A stretch of DNA of 39,504 bases, from positions 1 to 39,504 of IMG/VR virus record IMGVR_UViG_3300009001_000023. The stretch is one strand, 5' to 3'. Of this stretch, positions 24,112 through 31,305 are shown in pieces. Source of the DNA: a virus. Below the pieces are notes generated by a model, which worked only from the letters and a program-made list of their open reading frames with translations, was not told the origin of the DNA and did no database searches. Every line of letters begins with the position of its first letter. The first letter of the stretch is position 1. The translations under genes were made by a program, and so were the position numbers.

Positions 24112-26309
24112 TTCTTATTCCTTCTAGATTTTGGGGAGTCAGAGGCGGGTGCGCCACCGCTTCCACTCGGGGTCTTTGGGGTTGGTGGTGCTGGAGGTGC
24201 GCCTCCACCAGCGAGTCCGGTTGCCAGAGAAGCCACTTGAGCAACTTGAGCCACAATGACTGCGGCAACCACGACTTCTTGGGACTCCTCCCGCTCTTCT
24301 TCGGTCATGTCCATACCGATTGAGGAGAAAGCGGTCAAAACTTTTCCGGGGTCAGTAAAAGCTTCAGTAAGAATCTTTCCGGGGTCATCGAAAACTTCTA
24401 AAGACTCAGCAATTTCTGCCGATACAACAACTGGATTTCCAGACGAGTCTGTTCTGACCTCAATCGGCGTTTCATCCGGGAGGTCCGAGTAGTCGAGACC
24501 GAGTTCCTCAAGATTATCGGATGTGATAACTGTGCTGGACTTTGCAGCTGCCTCGACCAGCAACTCGACAACAACTTCTTTTTCTTCTTCAGTTAGCTCA
24601 CCGTCAGCCATCAATTCTTCAGCGACACGCTCAAGAGTGGGCTCTGGCTCTTCTATTATTGTGTCAAAATTATCTTGTGAAGATTCTTTGGGTGGTTCTG
24701 GGTCTGGTGTTGACTCTGGCTGGGGTTTTTCTTGGTCTGGCTCTGATATCTCTGGTTCTGGGGTTTCAGAGGATGCTTCAGGTTGAGGCTCAGGAACAGG
24801 CTGAGCTACGGGCTCTTCAGCAGGAGGGTCAACAACTTCAGGCTCAGGTTCGGGAACAGGCTCAGGCTCGGGAGCAGGCTCGGGGTCGGGTTCGGGGGCG
24901 ACGGGCTCGGGCTCAGGAGCAGGCTCGGGGGTTGGCTCAGGTTGAGGAGTCGGTTGAGGTTCTACCTCCGGGGTGGGAGCGGGAGCTGGGGAACTAGGTT
25001 TAGGCTCAGGTTCTGGCTCTGGAGTTTGATTTTCTACTTCTTCCTGAACGACAGAACTTGTCGTAGCAACTGAAGTTTGCGCTGCGCTAATGGCTTCTTG
25101 CATTGAAGACTCTGCGCTCTGTGCTGTCTCCAACGCTTCCAAAGCCAAAGATTGATTGGCTGACTCAACTTCTTCATAGCTGGTCAAGTCAGTTTGGGCG
25201 GACCCAAGATTGGCTGTTGCATCGTCAACCTCCTGTTGGTAGGAAGGGTTGATGATGTAATCAAAATACTTGTAGTAAAAGTTGTCGAGGGTATACCAGT
25301 CGTATTCTGGAGTGGCTGGGATTTTCAAGTACCCAATCGACAAACCCTCAGTTGCTGTGTAAGTAACGACATACCCGATGTCACCAGTGCCTTCTTTGGG
25401 CTCAGCGGTGCTGTAGTCGGGGAGGGTGTTTTCTACAACAGAAGTTGTTCCTTCTGCGTCGTACTCGATTACTAAGTAAGGCTCGTCGCCGTTTTTGGCG
25501 AAAACATCGAACCCAACTTCATAAACCCTGATGCTCTCTGGCATGTAGATGTAGACATCATCAGTTGCTTCTTCTAGGTTGAGCGTGAAGCCGTTGTCTA
25601 CGAAAGGGTCGTCATCCGGAATGTCTACGATTGACACACCTGCGACCGGAGAAGATGAAACTGGTGTATCACCAACGGTGATAACAATTTCTGAATCTGA
25701 AAGGTCTTCGTCCTCGAAGTCCTCCGTCACTGTCGTCTCTACGGGGTAATCAGCCTCGGCGTTTGCTAGTGCAGACTCAGCTTCTTCTAGAACTGTTTGC
25801 TTGTCTGCTACAACCGCTTGTTGTGACTCAACATCTGATATTGATTGCTCCCAGTCTGAGAGTGCAGTTTCGGCGTTTTGGATTGCTTCGTTGACTACTG
25901 CAATCGAAGCCTCTGCGCTTTCCACATCCTGAGTTGCACTAGCAATCGCCTCGGCGGTTTCGTCAGTTGACGTAATTGTTTGCTCTAGGTTGACAACCTC
26001 CTGCAAAGACTCGTTTGTGGATTGAATATCAGATTCCGCTGCTGCTGCTGCGGTTGCAACATCACCGAGAGAGTCTTGCGTTGACTCAAGCGATGCCGCA
26101 TCTTGGACCACCTCCTCAGACGCATCCGGACTGGAATCTTGGATACTGGGTTCTTGTTCGAGTTGAACCTCCTCTGCTGGGGAGTCAGCGGCATATGCAG
26201 TTGTAGGAGAAAGAACTCCGTACACGAAAATTATAATCGACCCTGCAGCAGTCGAAAATAGGTACGACAGAAGTCGGCGTTTATAGATATAGAGATGCCG
26301 ACGTACCAT
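24108..26309 (-). CDS. Large exported Pro/Glu-rich surface protein
   Basis: 733 residues from ATG 26309, where AGGGG lies about 6 nt upstream; an earlier in-frame ATG at 26330 sits in a hairpin loop without a ribosome site. A classical signal peptide is present: basic [12 protein letters not shown], a hydrophobic core, then TTAYA|AD near residue 41. Residues 50-190 are acidic Ala/Ser/Glu-rich with heptad character. Residues about 190-350 form a beta-rich domain ([42 protein letters not shown]) with the look of a carbohydrate-binding sandwich. Residues about 425-540 are a PEPEP tract like a cell-wall spacer. Near the C-terminus are a hydrophobic stretch ([18 protein letters not shown]) and a Pro/Gly tail ending SRRNKK, which could be a membrane anchor. 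No LPxTG is seen. Function unknown; superinfection exclusion or host-surface modification are guesses. Confidence 0.8.
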   Translation of the reverse strand: MVRRHLYIYKRRLLSYLFSTAAGSIIIFVYGVLSPTTAYAADSPAEEVQLEQEPSIQDSSPDASEEVVQDAASLESTQDSLGDVATAAAAAESDIQSTNESLQEVVNLEQTITSTDETAEAIASATQDVESAEASIAVVNEAIQNAETALSDWEQSISDVESQQAVVADKQTVLEEAESALANAEADYPVETTVTEDFEDEDLSDSEIVITVGDTPVSSSPVAGVSIVDIPDDDPFVDNGFTLNLEEATDDVYIYMPESIRVYEVGFDVFAKNGDEPYLVIEYDAEGTTSVVENTLPDYSTAEPKEGTGDIGYVVTYTATEGLSIGYLKIPATPEYDWYTLDNFYYKYFDYIINPSYQQEVDDATANLGSAQTDLTSYEEVESANQSLALEALETAQSAESSMQEAISAAQTSVATTSSVVQEEVENQTPEPEPEPKPSSPAPAPTPEVEPQPTPQPEPTPEPAPEPEPVAPEPDPEPAPEPEPVPEPEPEVVDPPAEEPVAQPVPEPQPEASSETPEPEISEPDQEKPQPESTPDPEPPKESSQDNFDTIIEEPEPTLERVAEELMADGELTEEEKEVVVELLVEAAAKSSTVITSDNLEELGLDYSDLPDETPIEVRTDSSGNPVVVSAEIAESLEVFDDPGKILTEAFTDPGKVLTAFSSIGMDMTEEEREESQEVVVAAVIVAQVAQVASLATGLAGGGAPPAPPTPKTPSGSGGAPASDSPKSRRNKK

Positions 26310-26351
26310 AACTAGCCCCTGCGCACTCATGTGGGCAGAGTGCGGCTAGTT
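26310..26351 (-). promoter_or_regulatory. 42-nt inverted repeat abutting start of exported-protein gene
   Basis: On the minus strand AACTAGCC-GCACTC pairs with GAGTGC-(GCAGG)-GGCTAGTT: 14 paired bases, a 9-nt loop and a 5-nt bulge, ending at the base before ATG 26309. The alternative ATG 26330 lies at the loop edge and AGGGG sits at the bulge. This may control translation. It lies 9 bp past the serine-recombinase stop, so a recombination site is the alternative. Confidence 0.6.
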
Positions 26352-26359
26352 ACATTTTA

Positions 26360-27037
26360 TTATTTCTTTGTGTTGTCGATTTCTCTGCAGATAGCAGCGT
26401 AAACACTAGAAACAGTCGAGGCATACCACTGCTTCCCCCCTTGCGATGTCTGAACTTTATGAGCGTTCAGTTCGTCCGCAATTGACTTGTACGAGACACC
26501 TGCTTGCCGTCTGTCGTAAATCATTTGCTTAGTTTCTTCTGACACCTTTGACTTGGGACCAACATCAACGCCCCAAACCTTCCCCGAGTCCCGTCTGTCC
26601 TTGTGAACATCCTTTTGGCGCAGGGAAATCATGCCTCGTTCCATCTCTGCCATGGCAGACATGACAGTCACAACAAACCGACCTTGATAAGTAGCGGTGT
26701 CGAGCCCGAGGTCGAGCATTGATAAACGCCATCCGTTTTTATGTGAACGGTCAACGATGCTGAGGAAGTCACGGGTTGAACGGGCAAGTCGGTCAAGGCG
26801 GGTTACGTAAAGTGCTTGCGCCTTGCCTTCGTCTAGTTCAGAAAGTGCTTTTGTAAGTACCGGTCTACCGGTGATGTTCTTACCTGAGCGGCCCTCTTCA
26901 CGAAGGATGACTGCTTCGTAACCAGCAGCCTCAGCAGCTGCAATCAACTGCTTTTCTTGTGCTCCCAAACTGATTCCATCTTCTGCCTGCATCTGAGTAG
27001 AGACTCGTGCGTAGCAGTAAGCGATTCCCTCACTCAT
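26360..27037 (-). CDS. Small serine recombinase (resolvase/invertase family)
   Basis: 225 residues from ATG 27037 (AGGAC 7 nt upstream); a longer TTG start would run through the zinc-ribbon gene. The catalytic domain has YCYARVSTQMQ with nucleophile Ser13, SGKNITGRPVL (51-61), YVTRLDRLARSTRDF with the conserved arginines (R80, R83), and MAEMERGMI (129-137) leading to the long helix. The C-terminal HTH is at about 165-215 (YKSIADELNAHKVQT). It is the length of resolvases and invertases, not of large serine integrases. It may resolve genome multimers or invert or excise a segment; no paired recombination site is confirmed. It overlaps the upstream small gene by 8 bp. Confidence 0.9.
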   Translation of the reverse strand: MSEGIAYCYARVSTQMQAEDGISLGAQEKQLIAAAEAAGYEAVILREEGRSGKNITGRPVLTKALSELDEGKAQALYVTRLDRLARSTRDFLSIVDRSHKNGWRLSMLDLGLDTATYQGRFVVTVMSAMAEMERGMISLRQKDVHKDRRDSGKVWGVDVGPKSKVSEETKQMIYDRRQAGVSYKSIADELNAHKVQTSQGGKQWYASTVSSVYAAICREIDNTKK

Positions 27038-27200
27038 TGTCGGTCCTGTTCTTTTCGTATCGAAGCTTTGCCTCTGCCTCGTCAATCAATAGGTTTGGGC
27101 ACTCCTCTACTGAACTCTCGTAAGTGTTGCCGCAGTCAAAACACTTCCAAGTGGTGTCTTTTAATCCCTGCAAGTACCCCTGCGCATACTGAACGCTCAC
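27030..27200 (-). CDS. Small zinc-ribbon-like protein
   Basis: 56 residues, GTG start overlapping the ThyX stop (GTGA, 4 bp); its stop overlaps the recombinase ATG in ATGAGTGA. The core TWKCFDCGNTYESSVEECP has CxxC plus a third Cys, an incomplete zinc ribbon of the kind seen in small phage proteins. The rest is acidic and helical. The double overlap places it firmly in the operon. No function can be assigned; a nucleic-acid or protein adaptor is possible. Confidence 0.7.
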   Translation of the reverse strand: MSVQYAQGYLQGLKDTTWKCFDCGNTYESSVEECPNLLIDEAEAKLRYEKNRTDNE

Positions 27201-27925
27201 GGTGCAACTCTGCCGTTCTTTACAAAAGCAGCGTGAGTAACGGGCATGTGGTACTCAAAGATTTCCTCATACCTCTCTGCCACCATCTCAATCTCCCGTT
27301 GGGGGTAAGAAGGGAAGTGAGAACCTTCGGCAATCCGACGTAGTGAGAGGAAGTTCATCAAAGCTCTAGCGTTCATCGTGACGTAGGCAGACGAGTAGAT
27401 GCTGACAGGGAGAACTACCCGAGCAACTTCACGGGCTACACCAGTAGAGAGAATGTTTTCGTAGTTCGTGTATGCAGTCTCGCAACTTTGACGAACCTTC
27501 TGGATGGTCATGGCGTACTGAAAGTCATCCCCGTCTTCAAAGATGTATGCACCCGTCTTGCCTGTCTGAACCAACTTCCGCTGACGGTCTGGCATGTAGA
27601 ACACAGGGTCCAACTGCCTATAGCGACCTGACTCTTCGTTGTAGGAAGCGATGCGATGACGCATGTGCTCACGCCAGACGAAGATGGGTGCGTTGACGTA
27701 GAAGGTGAAGTAGGAGTGCTCGAAGGGTGTCCCGTGGCGTTCCCTCATCAGAAAGTTGATGAGACCTTTATCTTTTTGTGGAAGCTCGTTGTTCTCAAGT
27801 CCTGCGAAGTCAAGAGTGCGCTCCCCCTCGGTGCTTACCCGAGCGGAAAAGACGACATCCATGTCTTCGGCACTGCACTTGACTAGCTCGACATCGACAT
27901 CGGACTTAAACCGAATCTTGGTCAC
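27197..27925 (-). CDS. thyX: FAD-dependent thymidylate synthase ThyX
   Basis: 242 residues, GTG start with AGAGGG about 10 nt upstream. The family signature RHRxxSxNExSxRY is present as RHRIASYNEESGRY (89-102). Other typical blocks are FSARVST, the RHGTPFEH segment (63-70) and ARVVLPVSIYSSAYVTMNAR with the folate/dUMP-binding Arg and Tyr residues. It makes dTMP from dUMP using methylene-tetrahydrofolate and FAD with NAD(P)H as reductant. With the NrdB gene at the right edge it gives the phage its own dTTP supply. ThyX in place of ThyA is common in actinobacteria and their phages. The gene overlaps its neighbours on both sides. Confidence 0.95.
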   Translation of the reverse strand: MTKIRFKSDVDVELVKCSAEDMDVVFSARVSTEGERTLDFAGLENNELPQKDKGLINFLMRERHGTPFEHSYFTFYVNAPIFVWREHMRHRIASYNEESGRYRQLDPVFYMPDRQRKLVQTGKTGAYIFEDGDDFQYAMTIQKVRQSCETAYTNYENILSTGVAREVARVVLPVSIYSSAYVTMNARALMNFLSLRRIAEGSHFPSYPQREIEMVAERYEEIFEYHMPVTHAAFVKNGRVAP

Positions 27926-28184
27926 TATTTAGAATCCCTCTGTACTCGTCTTCAAGTCTTGCGAGTCGTTCTGACTGCTCAGACTCGTAAGACTGCTCGA
28001 TTGCTCTGGATAGAGCGTTTATCCCATCAACAACTTCGTGGCTCTCATTGCAACACCACGGGTCGTACCGAAAAGTCGCTGTTATCAGAACCGTGCCATC
28101 ATCGCTAAAACCAGAAGACTCGAACTTCAAAAGAGAAATCCGTTCTGGATTCCCCGGTTGAGGCTCCCTGTTCGGGCTACCCAC
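27906..28184 (-). CDS. Small hypothetical protein upstream of thyX
   Basis: 92 residues. GTG 28184 lies 3 nt after the stop of the upstream membrane gene. Its 3' end overlaps thyX by 20 bp. The middle has beta character (TVLITATFRYDPWCCNE); the C-terminal third is a charged helix (SEQSERLARLEDEYRG). The first 25 bases resemble a degenerate copy of the start-associated element found further right (TGGGTAGCCCGAAC), so the true start is less certain than for its neighbours. No family recognised. Confidence 0.55.
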   Translation of the reverse strand: MGSPNREPQPGNPERISLLKFESSGFSDDGTVLITATFRYDPWCCNESHEVVDGINALSRAIEQSYESEQSERLARLEDEYRGILNSDQDSV

Positions 28185-28187
28185 TGA

Positions 28188-28382
28188 TTACTCGACTGCG
28201 GTGAGATTTGGCTTCTTCTTGTCCTCGATGTTCCCACGGACATTCTTGAATGCCACGGTGAACGCCTTGCCTAGCGCATAGAGAACAAGAATCAGAAAAG
28301 CGACCAACGTTGCCAGAAGGAAAATACCAATCCCCCACATAGCAATCTGGAACGCCCACTCAAACGGTGTTGTCCAATCCAT
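28188..28382 (-). CDS. Small single-TM membrane protein
   Basis: 64 residues, ATG with a strong AAGGAGG. A long hydrophobic segment covers about residues 10-37 (AMWGIGIFLLATLVAFLILV), followed by a basic stretch (KAFTVAFKNVRG) and a charged tail. Orientation is probably N-out, C-in by the positive-inside rule. It lies between a nuclease-like gene and thyX. No function is recognised. Confidence 0.7.
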   Translation of the reverse strand: MDWTTPFEWAFQIAMWGIGIFLLATLVAFLILVLYALGKAFTVAFKNVRGNIEDKKKPNLTAVE

Positions 28383-28394
28383 GTCGTTACCTCC

Positions 28395-28901
28395 TTAGGT
28401 TTCCTTATTATATGAATCGGAGATGGCGAGTGCAACCTCCTTGAGGTTCTCAATGGGCTTGAGAGCCCACTGAGGAACAAAGTACGCATCTGGACGGAAG
28501 CCGATGCCCTCGTTGTGTAGCCATTCGGGGTCCCGAGCGTCGTAGCCATGGATAAACCCCCGAACGGTATAGCTGGGGCACTTACCTGTGACCAAAACGA
28601 AAATATCGAAAAGGTCGTCAACTGGACGCACGATGAGGTCGTGTTCGGGGTGGGGACGAGTTCGGACTTGAATGTTAGGTGGGAAGTCAGGTGCCTTGAA
28701 GGTGTTGACGCTCCCGTCCCAATAGATGTTGAGAGCCTTGGCTACGACCAGTTCTCCGATGGCACCTTCGATGCTTTCGCTCCATCCGAGGGTCACTAAA
28801 CCGTGAGCATCCTCTAAACCTGCACGCTTGGACTCCAGACTCCGACGAAGGCCGACTTCGGCAGCCATTGAGTACTCGTACCAGTCAAGTGTGATGTCCA
28901 T
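28395..28901 (-). CDS. PD-(D/E)XK-like phage nuclease-fold protein (putative)
   Basis: 168 residues, ATG preceded by GGGGAGGAG. A possible restriction-endonuclease-like core can be seen: GAIGE (46-50, Glu50), then FKAPDF (Asp72), then IQVRTR (77-82), where Gln-x-Arg replaces the usual Glu-x-Lys. Strands DIFVLVTG and YTVRGFIHGYDARD follow. Proteins with this order occur in many phages as putative nucleases. Because the third catalytic position is Gln78, it may be inactive or use another residue. It is the first gene of the operon that ends in the terminase, behind a promoter at 28996-29018. Confidence 0.5.
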   Translation of the reverse strand: MDITLDWYEYSMAAEVGLRRSLESKRAGLEDAHGLVTLGWSESIEGAIGELVVAKALNIYWDGSVNTFKAPDFPPNIQVRTRPHPEHDLIVRPVDDLFDIFVLVTGKCPSYTVRGFIHGYDARDPEWLHNEGIGFRPDAYFVPQWALKPIENLKEVALAISDSYNKET

Positions 28902-28995
28902 GCGTCTCCTCCCCTTTGTTTCTGGGGATTTCAGTATACAGACTTAGACTCAAAGTTGTACAACATCTAGGGGGTTTATAATGTTCAGATATTGT

Positions 28996-29018
28996 ACGCT
29001 AGGAGCGATTTTCGTACA
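28996..29018 (-). promoter_or_regulatory. Promoter inside an inverted repeat for the terminase operon
   Basis: Minus strand TTGTAC, 17 nt, TACAAT, lying mostly within the dyad ATTGTACG (28991-28998) and CGTACAAT (29013-29020); the exact promoter extent is TTGTAC 29014-29019 and TACAAT 28991-28996. A second candidate is nearer the gene: TTGTAC (28958-28963), 19 nt, TATACT (28933-28938). The rest of the gap 28902-29019 shows nothing else. Confidence 0.5.
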
Positions 29019-29019
29019 A

Positions 29020-29142
29020 TTAGCGCTCTTTCAGGGCCTTGACGACCTGTTCCAACAAGTTGTTCTGCTTTTCAAGCTGTTCGGCAATCTTCTGCAGGTG
29101 ACGAGCAATCTCGTTCTGCGACCGTCGTGTCTCAGAATCCAT
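29020..29142 (-). CDS. 40-residue coiled-coil protein
   Basis: Starts MDSETRRSQNEIARHLQKIA at ATG 29142, directly behind the start-associated element. The whole peptide is a predicted amphipathic helix with Leu/Ile heptads (LEKQNNLLEQVVKALKER). It is third in the operon 29902-29142-29020, and the stop of the cytidylyltransferase abuts the element. Function unknown; probably an oligomerising adaptor. Confidence 0.7.
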   Translation of the reverse strand: MDSETRRSQNEIARHLQKIAEQLEKQNNLLEQVVKALKER

Positions 29143-29165
29143 TTTTTCGGGCTCCCGTTCCGTTA
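29143..29165 (-). repeat. Start-associated element, copy 1
   Basis: Minus strand TAACGGAACGGGAGCCCG followed by AAAAA and the ATG of the 40-residue gene. It begins with the stop codon of the cytidylyltransferase. GGGAG is the ribosome site. Confidence 0.8.
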
Positions 29166-29642
29166 TTTGCCTTTGATGCGCTGGACCAGTTCGGTGGTGG
29201 AGTAGGGGTGGGTTCGGGTGTTGTAGTAAATGGCAATCCCGTGCTTCTCGCACCAGTCCTTACCCGTGAAGTCCCGACCGATGTACTCCTCACCGATGAT
29301 TCGGATGTCGGGACGACGGGTCTTGAGGATGTTGAGGAGGTCCTCCTCCGTCTCGTAGACGATGATTTCGTCTACATGCTTGACCGCTGAGAGTTGAATC
29401 TGTCGCTCGACCAGAGATTGGAATGGTTTCCGCTTCTCCTTCGGGCGGTCAATGCTGGGGTCGGTCTGCAAAGCAGCGATGAGGTAGTCGCACATCGACT
29501 TTGCTTCCTCAAGCATGAGGACATGCCCTGCGTGGAGGAGGTCGAAGCACGAGGCGGTCAAACCGACCCGAGGACCTCCTCCAAGGCTCTCTAGGACATC
29601 AAAGATGTACTGGTCATCCTGTACAGGGGTTGCAGAATCCAA
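29163..29642 (-). CDS. Cytidylyltransferase-like nucleotidyltransferase (TagD/RfaE-type)
   Basis: 159 residues. The start is TTG 29642, fixed by the start-associated element directly upstream and by the shared MDS start. The nucleotidyltransferase motif HxGH is at 37-40 (SCFDLLHAGHVLMLEEAK). A basic loop (RPKEKRKPF, 66-74) and a C-terminal YSTTELVQRI (147-156) match the RxKRxPF and (I/Y)STT loops of this family. Such enzymes make CDP-glycerol, ADP-heptose or CDP-ethanolamine-like activated groups from CTP or ATP. The substrate cannot be told from the sequence. With the pyruvyltransferase-like and GH130-like genes nearby, it suggests glycan or teichoic-acid related metabolism during infection. 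Confidence 0.85.
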   Translation of the reverse strand: MDSATPVQDDQYIFDVLESLGGGPRVGLTASCFDLLHAGHVLMLEEAKSMCDYLIAALQTDPSIDRPKEKRKPFQSLVERQIQLSAVKHVDEIIVYETEEDLLNILKTRRPDIRIIGEEYIGRDFTGKDWCEKHGIAIYYNTRTHPYSTTELVQRIKGK

Positions 29643-29665
29643 CTTTTCGGGCTCCCGTTCCGTTA
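29643..29665 (-). repeat. Start-associated element, copy 2
   Basis: Minus strand TAACGGAACGGGAGCCCG then AAAAG and TTGGATTCT. It starts with the stop of the upstream gene and is almost identical to copy 1, which runs on into ATGGATTCT. Confidence 0.8.
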
Positions 29666-29902
29666 TCCGTCTTCTCCCTCATCGAATTCTAGCCCGGGAA
29701 GGGTGTTTAGGTCGGGATTTTCTTTCATTCTGAGTTCGTCCATGGACTCTTGGACCATTTCTATCTTGCCAGTAGTCCGTTCCACCTTCTTCTGCAGGTA
29801 CTCGATGTGGTTCCTGATGTTCTGACGCTCTTGTCGAAGCTCTTTCCGCTTGTTGACAAGTGCCAACATCTCTGGGGTTGGGGTGTATGTCGTTTCTTCC
29901 AT
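29663..29902 (-). CDS. Small coiled-coil protein
   Basis: 79 residues, ATG behind GGAAGGAC. Residues about 15-60 form a continuous charged coiled coil (LRQERQNIRNHIEYLQKKVE), followed by an acidic tail. It is the first gene of a three-gene leftward unit. A TATGAT box lies about 27 nt before the start, so this unit has a normal leader and Shine-Dalgarno, unlike the leaderless genes to its right. No function recognised. Confidence 0.7.
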   Translation of the reverse strand: MEETTYTPTPEMLALVNKRKELRQERQNIRNHIEYLQKKVERTTGKIEMVQESMDELRMKENPDLNTLPGLEFDEGEDG

Positions 29903-29966
29903 TTCGGTCCTTCCGTCATTGGACTACCAAAGTATCATAGAAACACCAAAAACACCAAAACTGGAC

Positions 29967-29989
29967 TTTTCGGGCTCCCATTCCGTAAT
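29967..29989 (-). repeat. Start-associated element, orphan copy 3
   Basis: Minus strand TTACGGAATGGGAGCCCG followed by AAAAGTC. No start codon follows. It lies 15-40 bp upstream of the -10 box of the rightward gene at 30016. Confidence 0.7.
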
Positions 29990-30003
29990 CAGCAAAAGAC
30001 GGC

Positions 30004-30009
30004 TACGAT
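30004..30009 (+). promoter_or_regulatory. TACGAT -10 box, leaderless spacing
   Basis: Ends 6 nt before ATG 30016. TTCCGT lies 17 nt upstream, inside orphan element 3, as a possible weak -35. Confidence 0.6.
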
Positions 30010-30015
30010 GAAAAT

Positions 30016-30714
30016 ATGAAGATTGAGTTTTTTGAGTTCTCTGAGCTCGTGGGGGAGGAGTTTTACCCTAAGCCCGCCAAAGATGTTTTACCTGAGTGGT
30101 GGCGTTCCATGCCTTCTTATCGAGAACACGGTGAGCGTATAGAGGCCCATGGAGACGCTGCATCTACTGCTAAGCGTTGTGTGCCGATTCTTGATTCCAT
30201 GCTTACGGGCTATGTTCTGTTCTTGCCAACTGATATATCAGTAGAAGAGCATGACGGAGAAGTTTGGTTCGAGCCAGCATTCATTCCTTTCATTGACTAT
30301 CACCCCGAAGAGCAAATCGGTACCCACCCGATGTTCCCCGAAGGATGGTCTCGTGTTCCAAAGTTCCAAAACACTTTTGGAATGAGAACTCCAGAAGGTT
30401 ATTCGTGTCTATTCAAGACGCCATCGCACCATGACCTGCCCTTCACACTCTTTGATGGGGTGGTCGATACAGACACGTTTAACCTTCCAGTCGGTTTTCC
30501 GTTTGCCTTAAACGACCCCGAGTGGCGTGGGGTTATCCCCGCAGGTACTCCAATTGCTCAGGTCATCCCATTCAAGAGAGAAGTGTGGGAGCACACAACC
30601 GTGGGCGACTACGAGACCACCGGAACAATGGCTTTTGAGCAAATGGGCACTCTTCGTTCCCAGATGAAGAATGGTTACAGGAACCACTTCTGGAATAGAA
30701 AGAACTTTAGCTAG
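30016..30714 (+). CDS. Conserved phage protein of unknown function
   Basis: 232 residues. The ATG has no Shine-Dalgarno, and a -10 box ends 6 nt before it, so the mRNA is probably leaderless. The sequence VLPEWWRSMPSY, KRCVPILDSMLTGYVLFLP, TPEGYSCLFKTP, GVVDTDTFNLPVGFPF and GTPIAQVIPFKREVWEH matches a family I have seen in cyanophages and other aquatic phages without known function. The Asp/His/Asp-rich beta blocks suggest a cupin-like or enzyme fold, but no catalytic motif is certain. Its 3' end overlaps the small leftward gene by 8 bp. Confidence 0.75.
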   Translation: MKIEFFEFSELVGEEFYPKPAKDVLPEWWRSMPSYREHGERIEAHGDAASTAKRCVPILDSMLTGYVLFLPTDISVEEHDGEVWFEPAFIPFIDYHPEEQIGTHPMFPEGWSRVPKFQNTFGMRTPEGYSCLFKTPSHHDLPFTLFDGVVDTDTFNLPVGFPFALNDPEWRGVIPAGTPIAQVIPFKREVWEHTTVGDYETTGTMAFEQMGTLRSQMKNGYRNHFWNRKNFS

Positions 30715-30853
30715 AAAAAAGCTTTTGGTGTTCGTTTCTAGTGTTCAAGTATGAGATTGCGTCTCTGATTGCCTTGGCTTTGATGGGGTGACCTTCTGAT
30801 TCGTGAATCAGCGCCAGCATCTCCAAATCAATAATAATGTCCTGAAATGTCAT
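30707..30853 (-). CDS. Small hypothetical protein (48 aa)
   Basis: Starts MTFQDIIIDLEMLALIHESE at ATG 30853, directly behind start-associated element copy 4, and ends overlapping the stop of the rightward gene by 8 bp. It is helical with an acidic first half and basic second half (GHPIKAKAIRDAISYL). The element in front gives good support for translation. The promoter for this gene is not obvious. Confidence 0.7.
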   Translation of the reverse strand: MTFQDIIIDLEMLALIHESEGHPIKAKAIRDAISYLNTRNEHQKLFSS

Positions 30854-30876
30854 TTTTCGGGCTCACTTTCCGTTCT
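30854..30876 (-). repeat. Start-associated element, copy 4
   Basis: Minus strand AACGGAAAGTGAGCCCG then AAAA and the ATG of the 48-residue gene. One core base differs (GTGAGCCC instead of GGGAGCCC). Confidence 0.75.
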
Positions 30877-30899
30877 TAGACAAAATCCTAGTCGTGTAA

Positions 30900-30905
30900 T
30901 AGAGT
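30900..30905 (+). promoter_or_regulatory. TAGAGT -10 box, leaderless spacing
   Basis: Ends 7 nt before ATG 30913. A TGTAAT also lies 5 nt further upstream. No Shine-Dalgarno is present. Confidence 0.45.
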
Positions 30906-30912
30906 TTGCGCA

Positions 30913-31113
30913 ATGACTAGAAAGTTTGGTTGGTGTCTAGACGGACACGACGAAGGCTGTCGGGTCCACTACCGCAACTGGGACGACACCATCGTTGAGT
31001 GTGGGTGCGAGTGCCACGTTGGCAAGCCCAAACCTCCGTTACCGGACTGGAAAGTTGCAGCACCGGCAGACGTACAACCCAAGGTATTGAAACGGCGCAA
31101 GAAAAAGAACTAA
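30913..31113 (+). CDS. Small Cys/His-rich protein
   Basis: 66 residues. Cysteines and histidines fall in a cluster: C8, H12, C16, H19, and then CGCECH near residues 30-35. This suggests a metal-binding module of about 30 residues. The tail is Pro-rich and then very basic (VLKRRKKKN), which suggests nucleic-acid binding. It probably starts a leaderless transcript shared with the next gene, which follows 9 nt later. Family not recognised. Confidence 0.7.
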   Translation: MTRKFGWCLDGHDEGCRVHYRNWDDTIVECGCECHVGKPKPPLPDWKVAAPADVQPKVLKRRKKKN

Positions 31114-31116
31114 CAT
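31111..31116 (+). promoter_or_regulatory. TAACAT -10 box, leaderless spacing
   Basis: Ends 6 nt before ATG 31123. The box overlaps the stop codon of the preceding gene, so this gene may have its own start inside the pair. Confidence 0.5.
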
Positions 31117-31122
31117 GGTTGC

Positions 31123-31305
31123 ATGATTGAAGGTACGGACCTCAAGGCCGAGCAACACCGCAGGTATCTGCGAACTGCGCTTCGACAGACCGAAGAGAAC
31201 ATCAATGGTTTGAAGGGTCAGCTCAAGTTGCTTGAGGATTACAGACTTTGGTTGGCGAACGAATTGGAAATTACTGAGCAAGCAGCCAAAGACATCGAAA
31301 CCTGA
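31123..31305 (+). CDS. Small coiled-coil protein
   Basis: 60 residues, almost fully helical with heptad-like leucines (ALRQTEENINGLKGQLKLLE, then YRLWLANELEI). There is no Shine-Dalgarno. The stop runs straight into orphan start-associated element 5. No function recognised. Confidence 0.65.
   Translation: MIEGTDLKAEQHRRYLRTALRQTEENINGLKGQLKLLEDYRLWLANELEITEQAAKDIET

Noticed and set aside
27083-27085. TTG start for the serine recombinase at 27085.
   Set aside because: The extension reads through the zinc-ribbon gene; ATG 27037 has AGGAC at good distance and matches the usual resolvase N-terminus.
29143-29165. The palindrome-like CGGGCTCCCG plus T-run in the start-associated elements read as a terminator.
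   Set aside because: The two half-sites leave a loop of only two bases, so no stable hairpin forms. The position before starts fits a translation element better.
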